From: Rhodoferax sp. | Lineage (GTDB): Bacteria > Pseudomonadota > Gammaproteobacteria > Burkholderiales > Burkholderiaceae_C | Reading direction: 5' to 3' | Assembly: GCA_020048255.1 (NCBI GenBank) | Contig: JAIFMR010000204.1 | Coordinates: 1 to 12,247 of the forward strand | Length of the DNA: 12,247 bases | In this document: positions 1 through 6,520 of the stretch, in pieces | How positions within the stretch are numbered: position 1 is the first letter of the stretch | Layout: each line of letters begins with the position of its first letter | Position numbers and translations under genes: made by a program | Notes under the pieces: model-generated | Databases searched by the model: none | Told to the model about the DNA's origin: nothing | Seen by the model: only the letters and a program-made list of their open reading frames with translations

Positions 1-795
1 ACACCAGGTTGACCGAAATACCGTGTGCATCCAGGTGGCTGTAGACCGAGGCCGCTGCAAAGTGGCAGGCATCCAGCTGGGCCAGGTAATGCTGCAGTGC
101 CACTTGGCGCTCTTTGGTGTGCTCGGCCGGGCTGATTCGCCACGCCTCGTGCAGGGTCTCCAGGTTGGCAGCCAGCGCATGAAACGGGCCCGCCTCACGG
201 GCTGTGGCACTCATGCGCAGCCGCAATTCGGGGGAAAAACCGGTCGCACGAATCTGGCTGGTGCAAAAGGTGATGGCTTCCATGAGGGTCGACTGCCACG
301 GCGACATGCGGTCAGTAGGCAGCGCGGGTTCGATGGTGCCGAGGAGGGTGCCTTGGAGCAAGTCGGCCAGACGCGCCAGCATGACATCGTCAAGTGCAGC
401 GATCCACTGGGCATCAAACTCGTCATGCAGCACCAGACCAAAAAGCGTCGACGCGTCGCTGGTCTCGGGCGTACCGGGCAGGACTTTGAGACGAACACGT
501 TCGCCCAATTCGTGGCGTCCACGGTGTCAAGCAGTGACTGCCACCAGCGCTGCCATTGGGCGCGTGTCTGGGGCCGTTGTTGCAAGGCGTCCAGCATCAA
601 GGCCAGGCGGGCGTGGGTGGCCGCAACCGAGTCGCTTTTGCCGCGCAACCAATTTAGCAGGTGAATCAACCAAAGGTGACGCTGCACCAGGCTGGCGTCG
701 GGGTTGATGGCTTCGAGCAACTCAGGCAAATCGGTCGCAGGCAGCACCCACCCGCTCTGCGTTTGCACTTGCACTTGGTTGGTGGGGGTATTCAA
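1..795 (-). pseudogene. Gcr-like 'site-specific recombinase' family protein, N-terminal part, frame-broken and cut by left edge
   Basis: The minus strand reads an amphipathic protein beginning near a TTG at 795 (no good ribosome site; GTG codons shortly inside are alternatives). The first 95 codons, with the motif RHLWLIHLLNWLRG and ending at LLDTVDAT (base 511), are in one frame. The text then continues cleanly in another frame from ELGERVRLKVLPGTPET at 511 through ITFCTSQIRATGFSPELRLR to HGISVNLV at base 1, with no stop. In my recollection of the family (Pfam SpecificRecomb; membrane proteins of unproven recombinase activity, about 650-700 residues), roughly 16 residues normally lie between these two blocks, so a deletion of 3n+1 bases is inferred. 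Only about the first third is present. It starts 12 bases after apaG, on the same strand. The family call is from memory; the two-frame structure is seen directly. Confidence 0.6.
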
Positions 796-807
796 ACGGG
801 GCAGGAG

Positions 808-1209
808 CTAGTGCAATGTGCGGGCGCCGCCGCTGGCACTCAGGGCGTCGAGCACAAACATCGGGACATCCACTTCAAACTTCTCGCCGTCTTCTGCCAC
901 ACAAAAAAAGCTCCCGTGCATGGTGCCGGTGGGGGTGCGCAGACGTGTGCCGCTGGTGTATTCAAACGACTCACCGGGTTGCAGCAGCGGTTGGTGACCC
1001 ACCACGCCCAGGCCTTTGACCTTTTCGTGGTGGCCGTTGGCGTCGTTGACGTTCCAGGTGCGCGAAATCAGCTGCGCTGCGACCTTGCCCGTGTTGCGGA
1101 TGCTGATGGTGTAGGCAAAGAAGTACAAATCTTGAGCCGGAACCGACTGCTCGGCCAGGTAGCGAGGTTGTACCTGGACTTGAAACTGGTAGTTGTTTTT
1201 GGATGGCAT
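808..1209 (-). CDS. apaG: ApaG domain protein (Co2+/Mg2+ efflux-associated family)
   Basis: A 133-residue protein of the usual ApaG size (about 125-130). The core is typical: VQVQPRYLAEQS near the start, then FFAYTISIRNTG, RTWNV, the glycine-rich GLGVVGHQPLLQPGESFEY, and TPTGTMHGSFF, which together form the fibronectin type III-like beta sandwich of this family. ApaG was named from the E. coli apaGH locus and linked to cobalt/magnesium phenotypes; its biochemical role is not settled. No signal peptide or membrane segment is visible, so it should be cytoplasmic. The ATG at 1209 lies 6 bases after the gspC stop, and the next gene starts 12 bases after its own stop, so it is probably co-transcribed with gspC. 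Reading frame is intact. Confidence 0.93.
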   Translation of the reverse strand: MPSKNNYQFQVQVQPRYLAEQSVPAQDLYFFAYTISIRNTGKVAAQLISRTWNVNDANGHHEKVKGLGVVGHQPLLQPGESFEYTSGTRLRTPTGTMHGSFFCVAEDGEKFEVDVPMFVLDALSASGGARTLH

Positions 1210-1215
1210 GGTGAA

Positions 1216-1722
1216 CTAAGGCGTTGAAGACAGGCCCGGCAACAGCGGCAATTCCAGCGTGACGGCAGACTGGGTTTGCCCGGCTTGACCCAGCGAAACG
1301 CTGCGGGCCTTGACCGCTTGCAGCACCAGCCCATCAGCCACCTCGTCACCCACCCGGTAAGGTTTGGCGGGTGCGCCTTCAGTGGCAATCAGAGCACTGC
1401 CACGGCTTGCCTGGCTGCGGGCGTCACCTTGGGCAATGACGCCCAAGAGCTTGTACTGGGTGGAGACAGGTGCTGCCGGGGAATCGCCGGCGGCGGGGTT
1501 GGCGCTGGCTCCCAGCAACAGCGCGATCTTGTCACTGTCAATGCGTACATCGGGTGCTGCGGCCATCGGCCGCACAGGGGCGCCCGGGATGGCCGGCCAG
1601 TGCAGCACCCAAAACAAGCCGCTGCCAGCCGCGAGTGCGGCCAACAAAAATGTAAGCAGGCGTATCAACCAGATGTTTGGGCCAGATGAAGGGTGTAAGG
1701 GCGACATGGGCGCGATTATCAT
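1216..1722 (-). CDS. gspC: T2SS inner-membrane protein GspC (short form, no PDZ domain)
   Basis: GspC connects the inner-membrane platform to the GspD secretin through its periplasmic homology region. The protein has a short cytoplasmic N-terminus, one membrane segment (about residues 18-41, IWLIRLLTFLLAALAAGSGL), a Pro/Ala-rich linker, then the homology region from YKLLGVIAQGDARSQ to ALIATEG, PYRVGDEVADGLVLQAV and VTLELP. It ends at 168 residues without the PDZ or coiled-coil domain of gamma-proteobacterial GspC; short forms are common in Burkholderiales. Start choice is open: ATG at 1722 has GGAAG seven bases upstream, whereas ATG at 1707 (163 residues) lies seven bases after a GATAAT -10-like box and could be a leaderless start. 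It is divergent from the gspG operon and followed by apaG six bases on. Confidence 0.9.
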   Translation of the reverse strand: MIIAPMSPLHPSSGPNIWLIRLLTFLLAALAAGSGLFWVLHWPAIPGAPVRPMAAAPDVRIDSDKIALLLGASANPAAGDSPAAPVSTQYKLLGVIAQGDARSQASRGSALIATEGAPAKPYRVGDEVADGLVLQAVKARSVSLGQAGQTQSAVTLELPLLPGLSSTP

Positions 1723-1725
1723 CGC
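1712..1725. promoter_or_regulatory. Symmetric, possibly bidirectional -10 region between gspC and gspG
   Basis: The 14-base imperfect palindrome GCGATTATCATCGC sits in the divergent gap. Reading plus, TATCAT (1717-1722) matches the sigma-70 -10 consensus at five of six bases; reading minus, GATAAT (1720-1715) does too, and the two overlap by four bases. No good -35 box is seen at 16-18 bases on either side. The minus-strand start would fall at about 1707, on the A of an in-frame gspC ATG. The plus-strand start would give a gspG leader of about 35 bases. Promoter function is inferred from sequence only. Confidence 0.4.
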
Positions 1726-1763
1726 AACACTTCCAAGACTTCACTGACGTTCAGGCTAAAACC

Positions 1764-2219
1764 ATGCGATCGACATCCCGTGCTTTCCCCCGTGCTTTGC
1801 ACTACCGCCTGCAGCGCGGCTTCACCCTGATCGAGCTGATGGTGGTGCTGCTGATCATCGGTGTGCTGGCGGCCCTGATTGTTCCCAATGTGCTGGACCG
1901 GGCTGATGACGCCCGTGTGACGGCGGCCAAGACTGATGTGACCAACCTGATGCAAGCTCTGAAGCTTTACCGGCTGGACAACCAACGTTACCCCACCGCT
2001 GAGCAAGGTCTGCAAGCCTTGCTGACCAAACCCACGACGTCTCCGGTGCCCAGCAACTGGAAAACCTACCTCGATCAGTTGCCCAAAGACCCCTGGGGTC
2101 AGGCCTATGTTTACCTCAACCCCGGCATCAAGGGCGAGGTCGATGTGATGTCGTATGGCGCGGACGGCCAGTCGGGTGGCGAAGGCAAGAACGCCGACGT
2201 TGGCAGCTGGCAGCCCTGA
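1764..2219 (+). CDS. gspG: T2SS major pseudopilin GspG
   Basis: GspG is the main subunit of the periplasmic pseudopilus. The 151-residue precursor has a basic leader of 19 residues ending in RLQRG, cleaved before FTLIELMVVLLIIGVLAALI by the prepilin peptidase (not in this window). Glu at mature position 5 is present. The hallmark globular part follows: RADDARVTAAKTDVTNLMQALKLY, then LDNQRYPTAEQGLQALL, then LPKDPWGQAYVYLNPG, and a C-terminal SYGADGQSGGEG loop that binds calcium in characterised homologues. The ATG at 1764 is chosen because it gives a normal short leader; reading further upstream would add 29 unlikely residues. Only a weak AGG precedes it. It is the first gene of the plus-strand operon; the frame is intact. 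Confidence 0.97.
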   Translation: MRSTSRAFPRALHYRLQRGFTLIELMVVLLIIGVLAALIVPNVLDRADDARVTAAKTDVTNLMQALKLYRLDNQRYPTAEQGLQALLTKPTTSPVPSNWKTYLDQLPKDPWGQAYVYLNPGIKGEVDVMSYGADGQSGGEGKNADVGSWQP

Positions 2220-2241
2220 TGCCGTGTCCGCAACGGGTGTG

Positions 2242-2718
2242 ATGCACCTTCATTCCCATCGGCTTGCCGCTGGGCGCCGGTCGGTCGGTTTCACCTTGCT
2301 GGAGCTGTTGGTGGTGCTGGCCATTGTGGCCTTTGCGTCAGCAGGTGTGGGTTTTGCGCTGCGTGACGACACCTCCACGCGGCTGGAGCGCGAAGCATTG
2401 CGCCTGGGCGCACTGCTGGAAGCGGCACGTGCCCAGGCCCAAGTCAGCGGCGTGCCGGTGCACTGGCGCATCACGGCGCAAGGTTTTCGTTTTGAGCCGG
2501 ACCTGGCAAGCACAGCGCAAGAACCACCGCGCCAGTGGCTGGATCCGGACACCCGGGCCCAAATCACGCAGGGCGCCAACGGGGTGCTGTTGTTGGGCCC
2601 TGACGCCATCATTGAACCCCAGGCGGTGACACTGTATGCGCTCAGCGAATCGCAGCAACGTTTGTTGTTGGCCACCGACGGGGTTCGACCCTTTGCTGTT
2701 CAGGCGGTAGCCCCTTGA
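2242..2718 (+). CDS. gspH: T2SS minor pseudopilin GspH
   Basis: GspH is a minor pseudopilin associated with the pseudopilus near the I/J/K tip. The 158-residue precursor has a 16-residue basic leader ending RRSVG, then the cleavage and transport helix FTLLELLVVLAIVAFASAG with Glu at +5. The segment TRLEREALRLGALLEAARAQAQVSG is the amphipathic stretch typical of GspH/FimT-type proteins, followed by VHWRITAQGFRFEP and a beta-rich C-terminus. The start is ambiguous: ATG at 2242 gives a normal leader, but GTG at 2224, six codons upstream, is in frame and close to the gspG stop at 2219. Neither has a strong ribosome site. The stop TGA shares its A with the gspI ATG. Confidence 0.9.
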   Translation: MHLHSHRLAAGRRSVGFTLLELLVVLAIVAFASAGVGFALRDDTSTRLEREALRLGALLEAARAQAQVSGVPVHWRITAQGFRFEPDLASTAQEPPRQWLDPDTRAQITQGANGVLLLGPDAIIEPQAVTLYALSESQQRLLLATDGVRPFAVQAVAP

Positions 2719-3107
2719 TGCGGGTCACCTGTCTGTCCTTTAGGCGAGGTGCGCAGCGGTCGCGCGGCTTCACGCTGGTGGAGGTGCTGGTGGCGCTGGC
2801 GATTGTGGCGATTGCGCTGATGGCGGGTGTGCAAGCCACGGCGTCGTTGACGCGTTATGCCCAGCGCCAATCTGACATGGTGTTGGCCCAGTTATGTGCC
2901 GAAAATGCCTTGGTCACAGTGCGTCTGGCCCGCCAAATGCCAGGTGTGGGCGACAGCACCGCGGCCTGTGAGCAGGCCGGGCGCAACCTGAGTGTGTCGC
3001 TGGTGGTGCGGCCCACGCCCAACCCCAACTTCAGGCGTGTCGATGCCAAAGTGTTGGATGGTGACGTGCCGATCTGGCGGCTCACCACCGTGGTGGGGCG
3101 TTACTGA
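2718..3107 (+). CDS. gspI: T2SS minor pseudopilin GspI
   Basis: GspI starts the tip complex with GspJ and GspK. The 129-residue precursor has a 17-residue leader ending QRSRG and the helix FTLVEVLVALAIVAIALMAG with Glu at +5; the VEVLVALAI wording is characteristic of GspI. The downstream LCAENALVTVRLARQMPGVGD matches the conserved GspI segment around the A-N motif, with a cysteine on each side, followed by a short beta region ending WRLTTVVGRY. Start ATG 2718 overlaps the gspH stop by one base (TGATG), which implies translational coupling, and its own stop overlaps gspJ in the same way. Confidence 0.94.
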   Translation: MRVTCLSFRRGAQRSRGFTLVEVLVALAIVAIALMAGVQATASLTRYAQRQSDMVLAQLCAENALVTVRLARQMPGVGDSTAACEQAGRNLSVSLVVRPTPNPNFRRVDAKVLDGDVPIWRLTTVVGRY

Positions 3108-3805
3108 TGCGAATCCACCCGGCCAAGGGCTTCACCCTGATTGAACTGCTGGTGGCCATCAGCCTGATGGCCTTGATGGCGGTCTTGAGTTGGCGCGGTT
3201 TGGACGGCATCAGCCGCTCGCAACAAAGTCTGCAGCAGCGCTCCGATGAGCTCTTGACCCTGCAAGCCACGCTGACGCAATGGGGTGCCGATTTGGACGC
3301 CATGACCAACCAGCCTGACCTGCCCGGGTTGGACTGGGATGGCCGCACCCTGCGCATCCTGCGGCGCAGCGCAGCAGCACCGGACGAGGGGCTGCGCGTG
3401 GTGGCCTGGGCGCGGCGCAGCACCGGCAGCGGCCAGGGACAATGGTTGCGTTGGCAGTCGCCCGCCTTGATGGACCGGGCAGCGCTGGACCTGGCCTGGC
3501 AAAAAGCCGCCTTGTGGGCGCAAACCCCCAGCGACGAAGACCGCTTGCGCGAGGTGCGTACCGTGGCCATTGACCAGTGGCAAATTTTTTACTTTCGGGC
3601 CAATGCCTGGACCAACCCCCTGAGCAGTGCTGATGCGGCTGCGCCTGCGGCCAATCCGCCCGGTATCGCAGGTATTACCGGTGCACCTTTGTCGGTGGGG
3701 ACGCCAGATGGGGTGCGGCTGGTGCTGACGCTGGCCGCGGGTCAGGCCATCAGCGGTGTCCTGACCCGCGACTGGGTGCGCCCGGTGCTGGGGGGGGGCA
3801 AGTGA
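3107..3805 (+). CDS. gspJ: T2SS minor pseudopilin GspJ
   Basis: GspJ forms the tip complex with GspI and GspK. The 232-residue precursor has a very short leader (MRIHPAKG) and the helix FTLIELLVAISLMALMAVL with Glu at +5, followed by the GspJ signature SWRGLDGISRSQQSLQQRSD. The rest is a globular domain with RILRRSAAA, an EVRTVAIDQW strand, and a C-terminus GVRLVLTLAAG...ITRDWV-like (seen as SGVLTRDWVRPVL). It overlaps the gspI stop by one base at the start and gspK by four bases at the end (GTGA). A run of nine G lies in its last codons (3790-3798), discussed separately. Confidence 0.94.
   Translation: MRIHPAKGFTLIELLVAISLMALMAVLSWRGLDGISRSQQSLQQRSDELLTLQATLTQWGADLDAMTNQPDLPGLDWDGRTLRILRRSAAAPDEGLRVVAWARRSTGSGQGQWLRWQSPALMDRAALDLAWQKAALWAQTPSDEDRLREVRTVAIDQWQIFYFRANAWTNPLSSADAAAPAANPPGIAGITGAPLSVGTPDGVRLVLTLAAGQAISGVLTRDWVRPVLGGGK
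3790..3798. repeat. Nine-G homopolymer at the gspJ/gspK junction
   Basis: Nine consecutive G encode the last glycines of GspJ (LGGGK then stop), three bases before the gspK GTG start. One extra G, or a -1 ribosomal slip on the run, would move GspJ into the gspK frame and join the two proteins. Seen directly; any biological use is conjecture. Confidence 0.85.
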
Positions 3806-4815
3806 TCAGGGCTGTGCACTGTTACTCCCACCGGTGGCATGGGGGTCAGCGCGGCGCTGCCATTTTGACGGCCATGCTGACGGTGGTGCTGGTGGCCACA
3901 CTGGCTTCAGCCATGCTGTGGCAGCAATGGCGCGGCGTCGAGGTGGAAACCGCCCAACGCACCCGGGTGCAGTCGGTCTGGGTGCTGACCGGTGCGCTGG
4001 ACTGGGCGCGATTGATTTTGCGCGAAGATGCCCGCAATGGCGGTGCCGATCACTTGGCCGAGCCCTGGGCTGTGCCGCTGGCGCCTGCGCGTCTGTCGAC
4101 CTTTTTGGCCGCGGAGCGGGGCCAGGCGCTGGTGGCAGACGAGACCGATGCTGACCAGGAAGCCTTTTTGTCGGGCCATATCCAGGACCTGCAAGCCCGC
4201 CTGAACCTGAACAATCTACTGGAAAACAACCAAATTCATGAGCCCACTTTGGCAATTTGGGCGCGGCTGTTCAAGCACCTGAATCTGCCCGAGTCGGAGT
4301 TGCAAACCCTGACCCAAGCGCTGCTGCGGGCCTACCCCGTCGGGGACAAGGACAAGCCCGCCAACCCGAGCACGGCCGGTCGGCCGCTGCAGCCCGAGTC
4401 GGTGGCTGATTTGCCGTGGCTGGGGCTGTCACCGGCCACCCTGCACGCACTGGCGCCCTTTGTGGCCGTGTTGCCCGTGCGCACCCCGGTGAACCTCAAT
4501 ACCGCCGAACCCGAGGTGCTGCTGGCCAGTGTCACCGGGCTGGACATGGCACAGGCGCAGGCCTTGGTGCAAGCCCGCGACAAACGCCACATGGAGACGC
4601 TGATGGACGCCGAACAACTCGTCGACAACCCCAAGGTGCGCTTTGATGGCAACCTGCACAGCGTGGCCTCGCGTTTTTTCAGCGTCACGGGTCAACTGCG
4701 GCTGGGGGCCAATACCGTGCAGGAGGTGTCGGTGCTGCAGCGCGAGGGGCTGGATGTGAAAACCCTGAGCCGCCAGCGCGAGGTGCTGGACACCGCGATG
4801 CCAACCCTACAATGA
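3802..4815 (+). CDS. gspK: T2SS minor pseudopilin GspK
   Basis: GspK is the large pseudopilin that caps the tip. The 337-residue precursor has an 18-residue leader ending GGQRG and a hydrophobic helix AAILTAMLTVVLVATLASAM. As usual for GspK, mature position 5 is not Glu (here Thr), which fits a cap that needs no partner above it. After the helix comes a GspK-type alpha domain: ALDWARLILREDAR, then EEAFLSG-like (seen QEAFLSGHIQDLQARLNLNNLL), LPWLGLS, and a helix-hairpin-helix-like TPVNLNTAEPEVLLASVTGL. The start is GTG at 3802, overlapping the gspJ stop by four bases; no ATG upstream fits. The gene ends 13 bases before gspL. Frame intact. Confidence 0.93.
   Translation: MIRAVHCYSHRWHGGQRGAAILTAMLTVVLVATLASAMLWQQWRGVEVETAQRTRVQSVWVLTGALDWARLILREDARNGGADHLAEPWAVPLAPARLSTFLAAERGQALVADETDADQEAFLSGHIQDLQARLNLNNLLENNQIHEPTLAIWARLFKHLNLPESELQTLTQALLRAYPVGDKDKPANPSTAGRPLQPESVADLPWLGLSPATLHALAPFVAVLPVRTPVNLNTAEPEVLLASVTGLDMAQAQALVQARDKRHMETLMDAEQLVDNPKVRFDGNLHSVASRFFSVTGQLRLGANTVQEVSVLQREGLDVKTLSRQREVLDTAMPTLQ
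4787..4813 (+). promoter_or_regulatory. Possible internal promoter upstream of gspL
   Basis: TGGACA (4787-4792) and TACAAT (4808-4813), each five of six to the sigma-70 boxes, lie 15 bases apart, a short spacer. They sit at the end of gspK, just before the AT-rich gap GATCTAGAAATTTTT that precedes the gspL ATG. This is the only non-coding AT-rich patch inside the operon. Low confidence because the spacing is suboptimal and no ribosome site follows. Confidence 0.25.
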
Positions 4816-4828
4816 TCTAGAAATTTTT

Positions 4829-6023
4829 ATGCCCTTGCTGATCATTACCCTGCCCCAACATGTCGCCGACAAGGCGGCCATGCTGGATGCCGTGTTGAGC
4901 CCGGACGGCAGCACGGTGGCTAGCCATGCGTGTGTGCCGCTGGCCCTGTTGCCCGACCCGGATCGCCAGACCGAGGTGGTGGCCGTGGTGCCCGTGCAGG
5001 CACTGTCCTGGCACCGGGTGACCTTGCCGCAAGGCAGTTTGCCCCGGACGTTGATGGGCGAGCGCTCCAAGCGCCTGCGAGCTATTTTGGACGGCATTCT
5101 GGAAGACCAGTTGCTGGATGACCCGGCGCAAGTGCACCTGGCGCTGCAACCGCAAACTCAGGTGGGTGCGCCGGCTTGGGTGGCGGCCTGTGACCGGGTC
5201 TGGCTGCAATCGGCCCTGGATGTATTGAGCCAAGCCGGCTACCACGTCAGCCGCATCGTGCCCGAGAGTTCACCGCAAGCGCTGGCGCAAACCATCGAGG
5301 TGAGTGGGGATGCCGATCGGGCGCATGTGCTGGGTCTGGTCGGTGCTGTCGGTGGCAGCCCGTCTGTGGCTGCCGATGAGGCGCGCGCCGGTGTACTGGC
5401 TTGCGCCTTGTCAGCCGCCTCAGTGGGGCTTTTTCCTGCCGAGTCCTCCATCGTGGCGGAGCCCGCCGTGGCAGCGCTGGCCGAACAACTGTTTGGGCGC
5501 CCGGTGATTCTGGAGCAACGTGGCCAGCGCTTGTTGCGCGCCGCCAACGCGCCGTGGGATTTGGCGCAGTTTGAATTCACGCAGTTGCAGCGTGACCCGC
5601 GCTGGACCCGCCTGGCCCAGGCTTGGCAGAGTTTTGCCCGGGCGCCATCGTGGCGGCCGGCTCGCTGGGCGCTGGTGTTGCTGCTCATGGGTCAGGTGGT
5701 GGGGCTCAACGCCTGGGCCTTGCGAGAGCAAAGCCTGCTCAAGACACAGCGCCAAGCCGTGGCCGCGGTGCTGACAGACACCTTTCCCAAGGTGCCGGTG
5801 GTGGTGGACGCGCCTTTGCAAATGGCCCGTGAGGTGGCTGCCTTGCAGCGCGCCAGTGGCAGCGCTGCGGGAACGGATCTGGAGAGTATCTTGGCATCTT
5901 TTTCGGCTCTAGGTCTTGCCCGCTGCACAACAAGCACAACTGGTGGCTGGTTTGAAGGCACTGGGTTTGTCGGCCAGTGTGCAGGGCGATGTGTGGCTGA
6001 TTCGCCCAGGAGTGGCACCATGA
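4829..6023 (+). pseudogene. gspL: T2SS inner-membrane protein GspL, frame-broken in the periplasmic domain
   Basis: GspL recruits the GspE ATPase through its cytoplasmic actin-like domain and pairs with GspM in the periplasm. Residues 1 to about 270 form the cytoplasmic part (VQALSWHRVTLPQG, RLRAILDGILEDQLLDD, LALQPQTQ). A membrane segment lies at about 277-296 (RWALVLLLMGQVVGLNAWAL), then a periplasmic stretch ending GTDLESILASFSAL. At 5909-5913 the expected text jumps frame: VLPAAQQAQLVAGLKALGL and GDVWLIRPGVAP run from 5913 to a TGA at 6021-6023 that overlaps the gspM ATG. A typical periplasmic domain has more residues between the two blocks, so a deletion of 3n+2 bases is inferred. Read literally, the N-terminal frame stays open straight into gspM, giving one 558-codon frame (4829-6505). 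Confidence 0.85.
6008..6012 (+). promoter_or_regulatory. Ribosome binding site of gspM
   Basis: AGGAG lies seven bases before the ATG at 6020. It is the best Shine-Dalgarno match in the operon and shows that gspM starts independently, so the continuous frame from gspL into gspM is a product of the gspL break rather than a designed fusion. Confidence 0.75.
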
Positions 6024-6505
6024 ACGCGCCCCACTGGTTGCAAACCCGTTGGCAAGCCGCCACATTGCGCGAGCGGCGCAGCCTGACGCTGGCCGCGCTG
6101 GTGGTCGGGGTGGCCCTGTTATGGTGGCTGGGTCTGGCACCGGCTTGGGCGGTGTGGCGCTCGGCACCGGCGCAGCGCGCTGCACTGGACACGCAGATGC
6201 AACACATGCTGGGTTTGCAGGCGCGCGCCAAGGTGCTACAGGCGTTGCCGACCTTGAATGCCACGGAAGCGCAACGGATGATCGAGGATTCGCTTAAGCC
6301 ATTGGGCTCTGCGGCAACGCTGACGACCCAAATGGACCGCCTGACGGTCACTTTTCAAGGGGTGTCGGCCCAGGCCTTGGCGCAGTGGCTGTCAGCCAGC
6401 CGGCAAAACGCCCATCTGGTCCCGACCGAAGCGCACCTGAAACGCACCAAGACCGGTGACGGTGCTTGGGATGGCACCGTGGTGCTGACCTTGCCGGCGC
6501 AATAG
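6020..6505 (+). CDS. gspM: T2SS inner-membrane protein GspM
   Basis: GspM is a small bitopic inner-membrane protein that binds GspL and stabilises the assembly platform. The 161-residue protein has a short cytoplasmic N-terminus (LQTRWQAATLRERRSL), one membrane segment at about residues 22-44 (TLAALVVGVALLWWLGLAPAW), a coiled region (QRAALDTQMQHMLGLQARAKVLQAL), and a ferredoxin-like periplasmic end with LTTQMDRLTVTFQGVSAQALAQW and DGTVVLTLPAQ. The RERRSL...WWLGLAPAW wording is typical of GspM in Burkholderiales. The ATG is supported by AGGAG at 6008-6012 and by overlap with the gspL stop (ATGA). Its frame equals that of the GspL N-terminal part, so automated callers may merge the two. Confidence 0.9.
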   Translation: MNAPHWLQTRWQAATLRERRSLTLAALVVGVALLWWLGLAPAWAVWRSAPAQRAALDTQMQHMLGLQARAKVLQALPTLNATEAQRMIEDSLKPLGSAATLTTQMDRLTVTFQGVSAQALAQWLSASRQNAHLVPTEAHLKRTKTGDGAWDGTVVLTLPAQ

Positions 6506-6520
6506 ACCGCTGAATTTGCC

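Noticed and set aside
23..707. Plus-strand open frames across the gcr-like gene
   Set aside because: The minus strand carries recognisable protein text over the same stretch in two frames; the plus frames have compositions of antisense translation.
1677..1763. Extended GspG start 29 codons upstream
   Set aside because: It would give a pseudopilin leader far longer than usual and would cross the divergent gspC start region; ATG 1764 gives a normal 19-residue leader.
4829..6505. A true evolved GspL-GspM fusion protein
   Set aside because: The GspL C-terminus is present in another frame with its own stop, and gspM has its own AGGAG site and ATG, so the continuous frame is better explained by a frame break.
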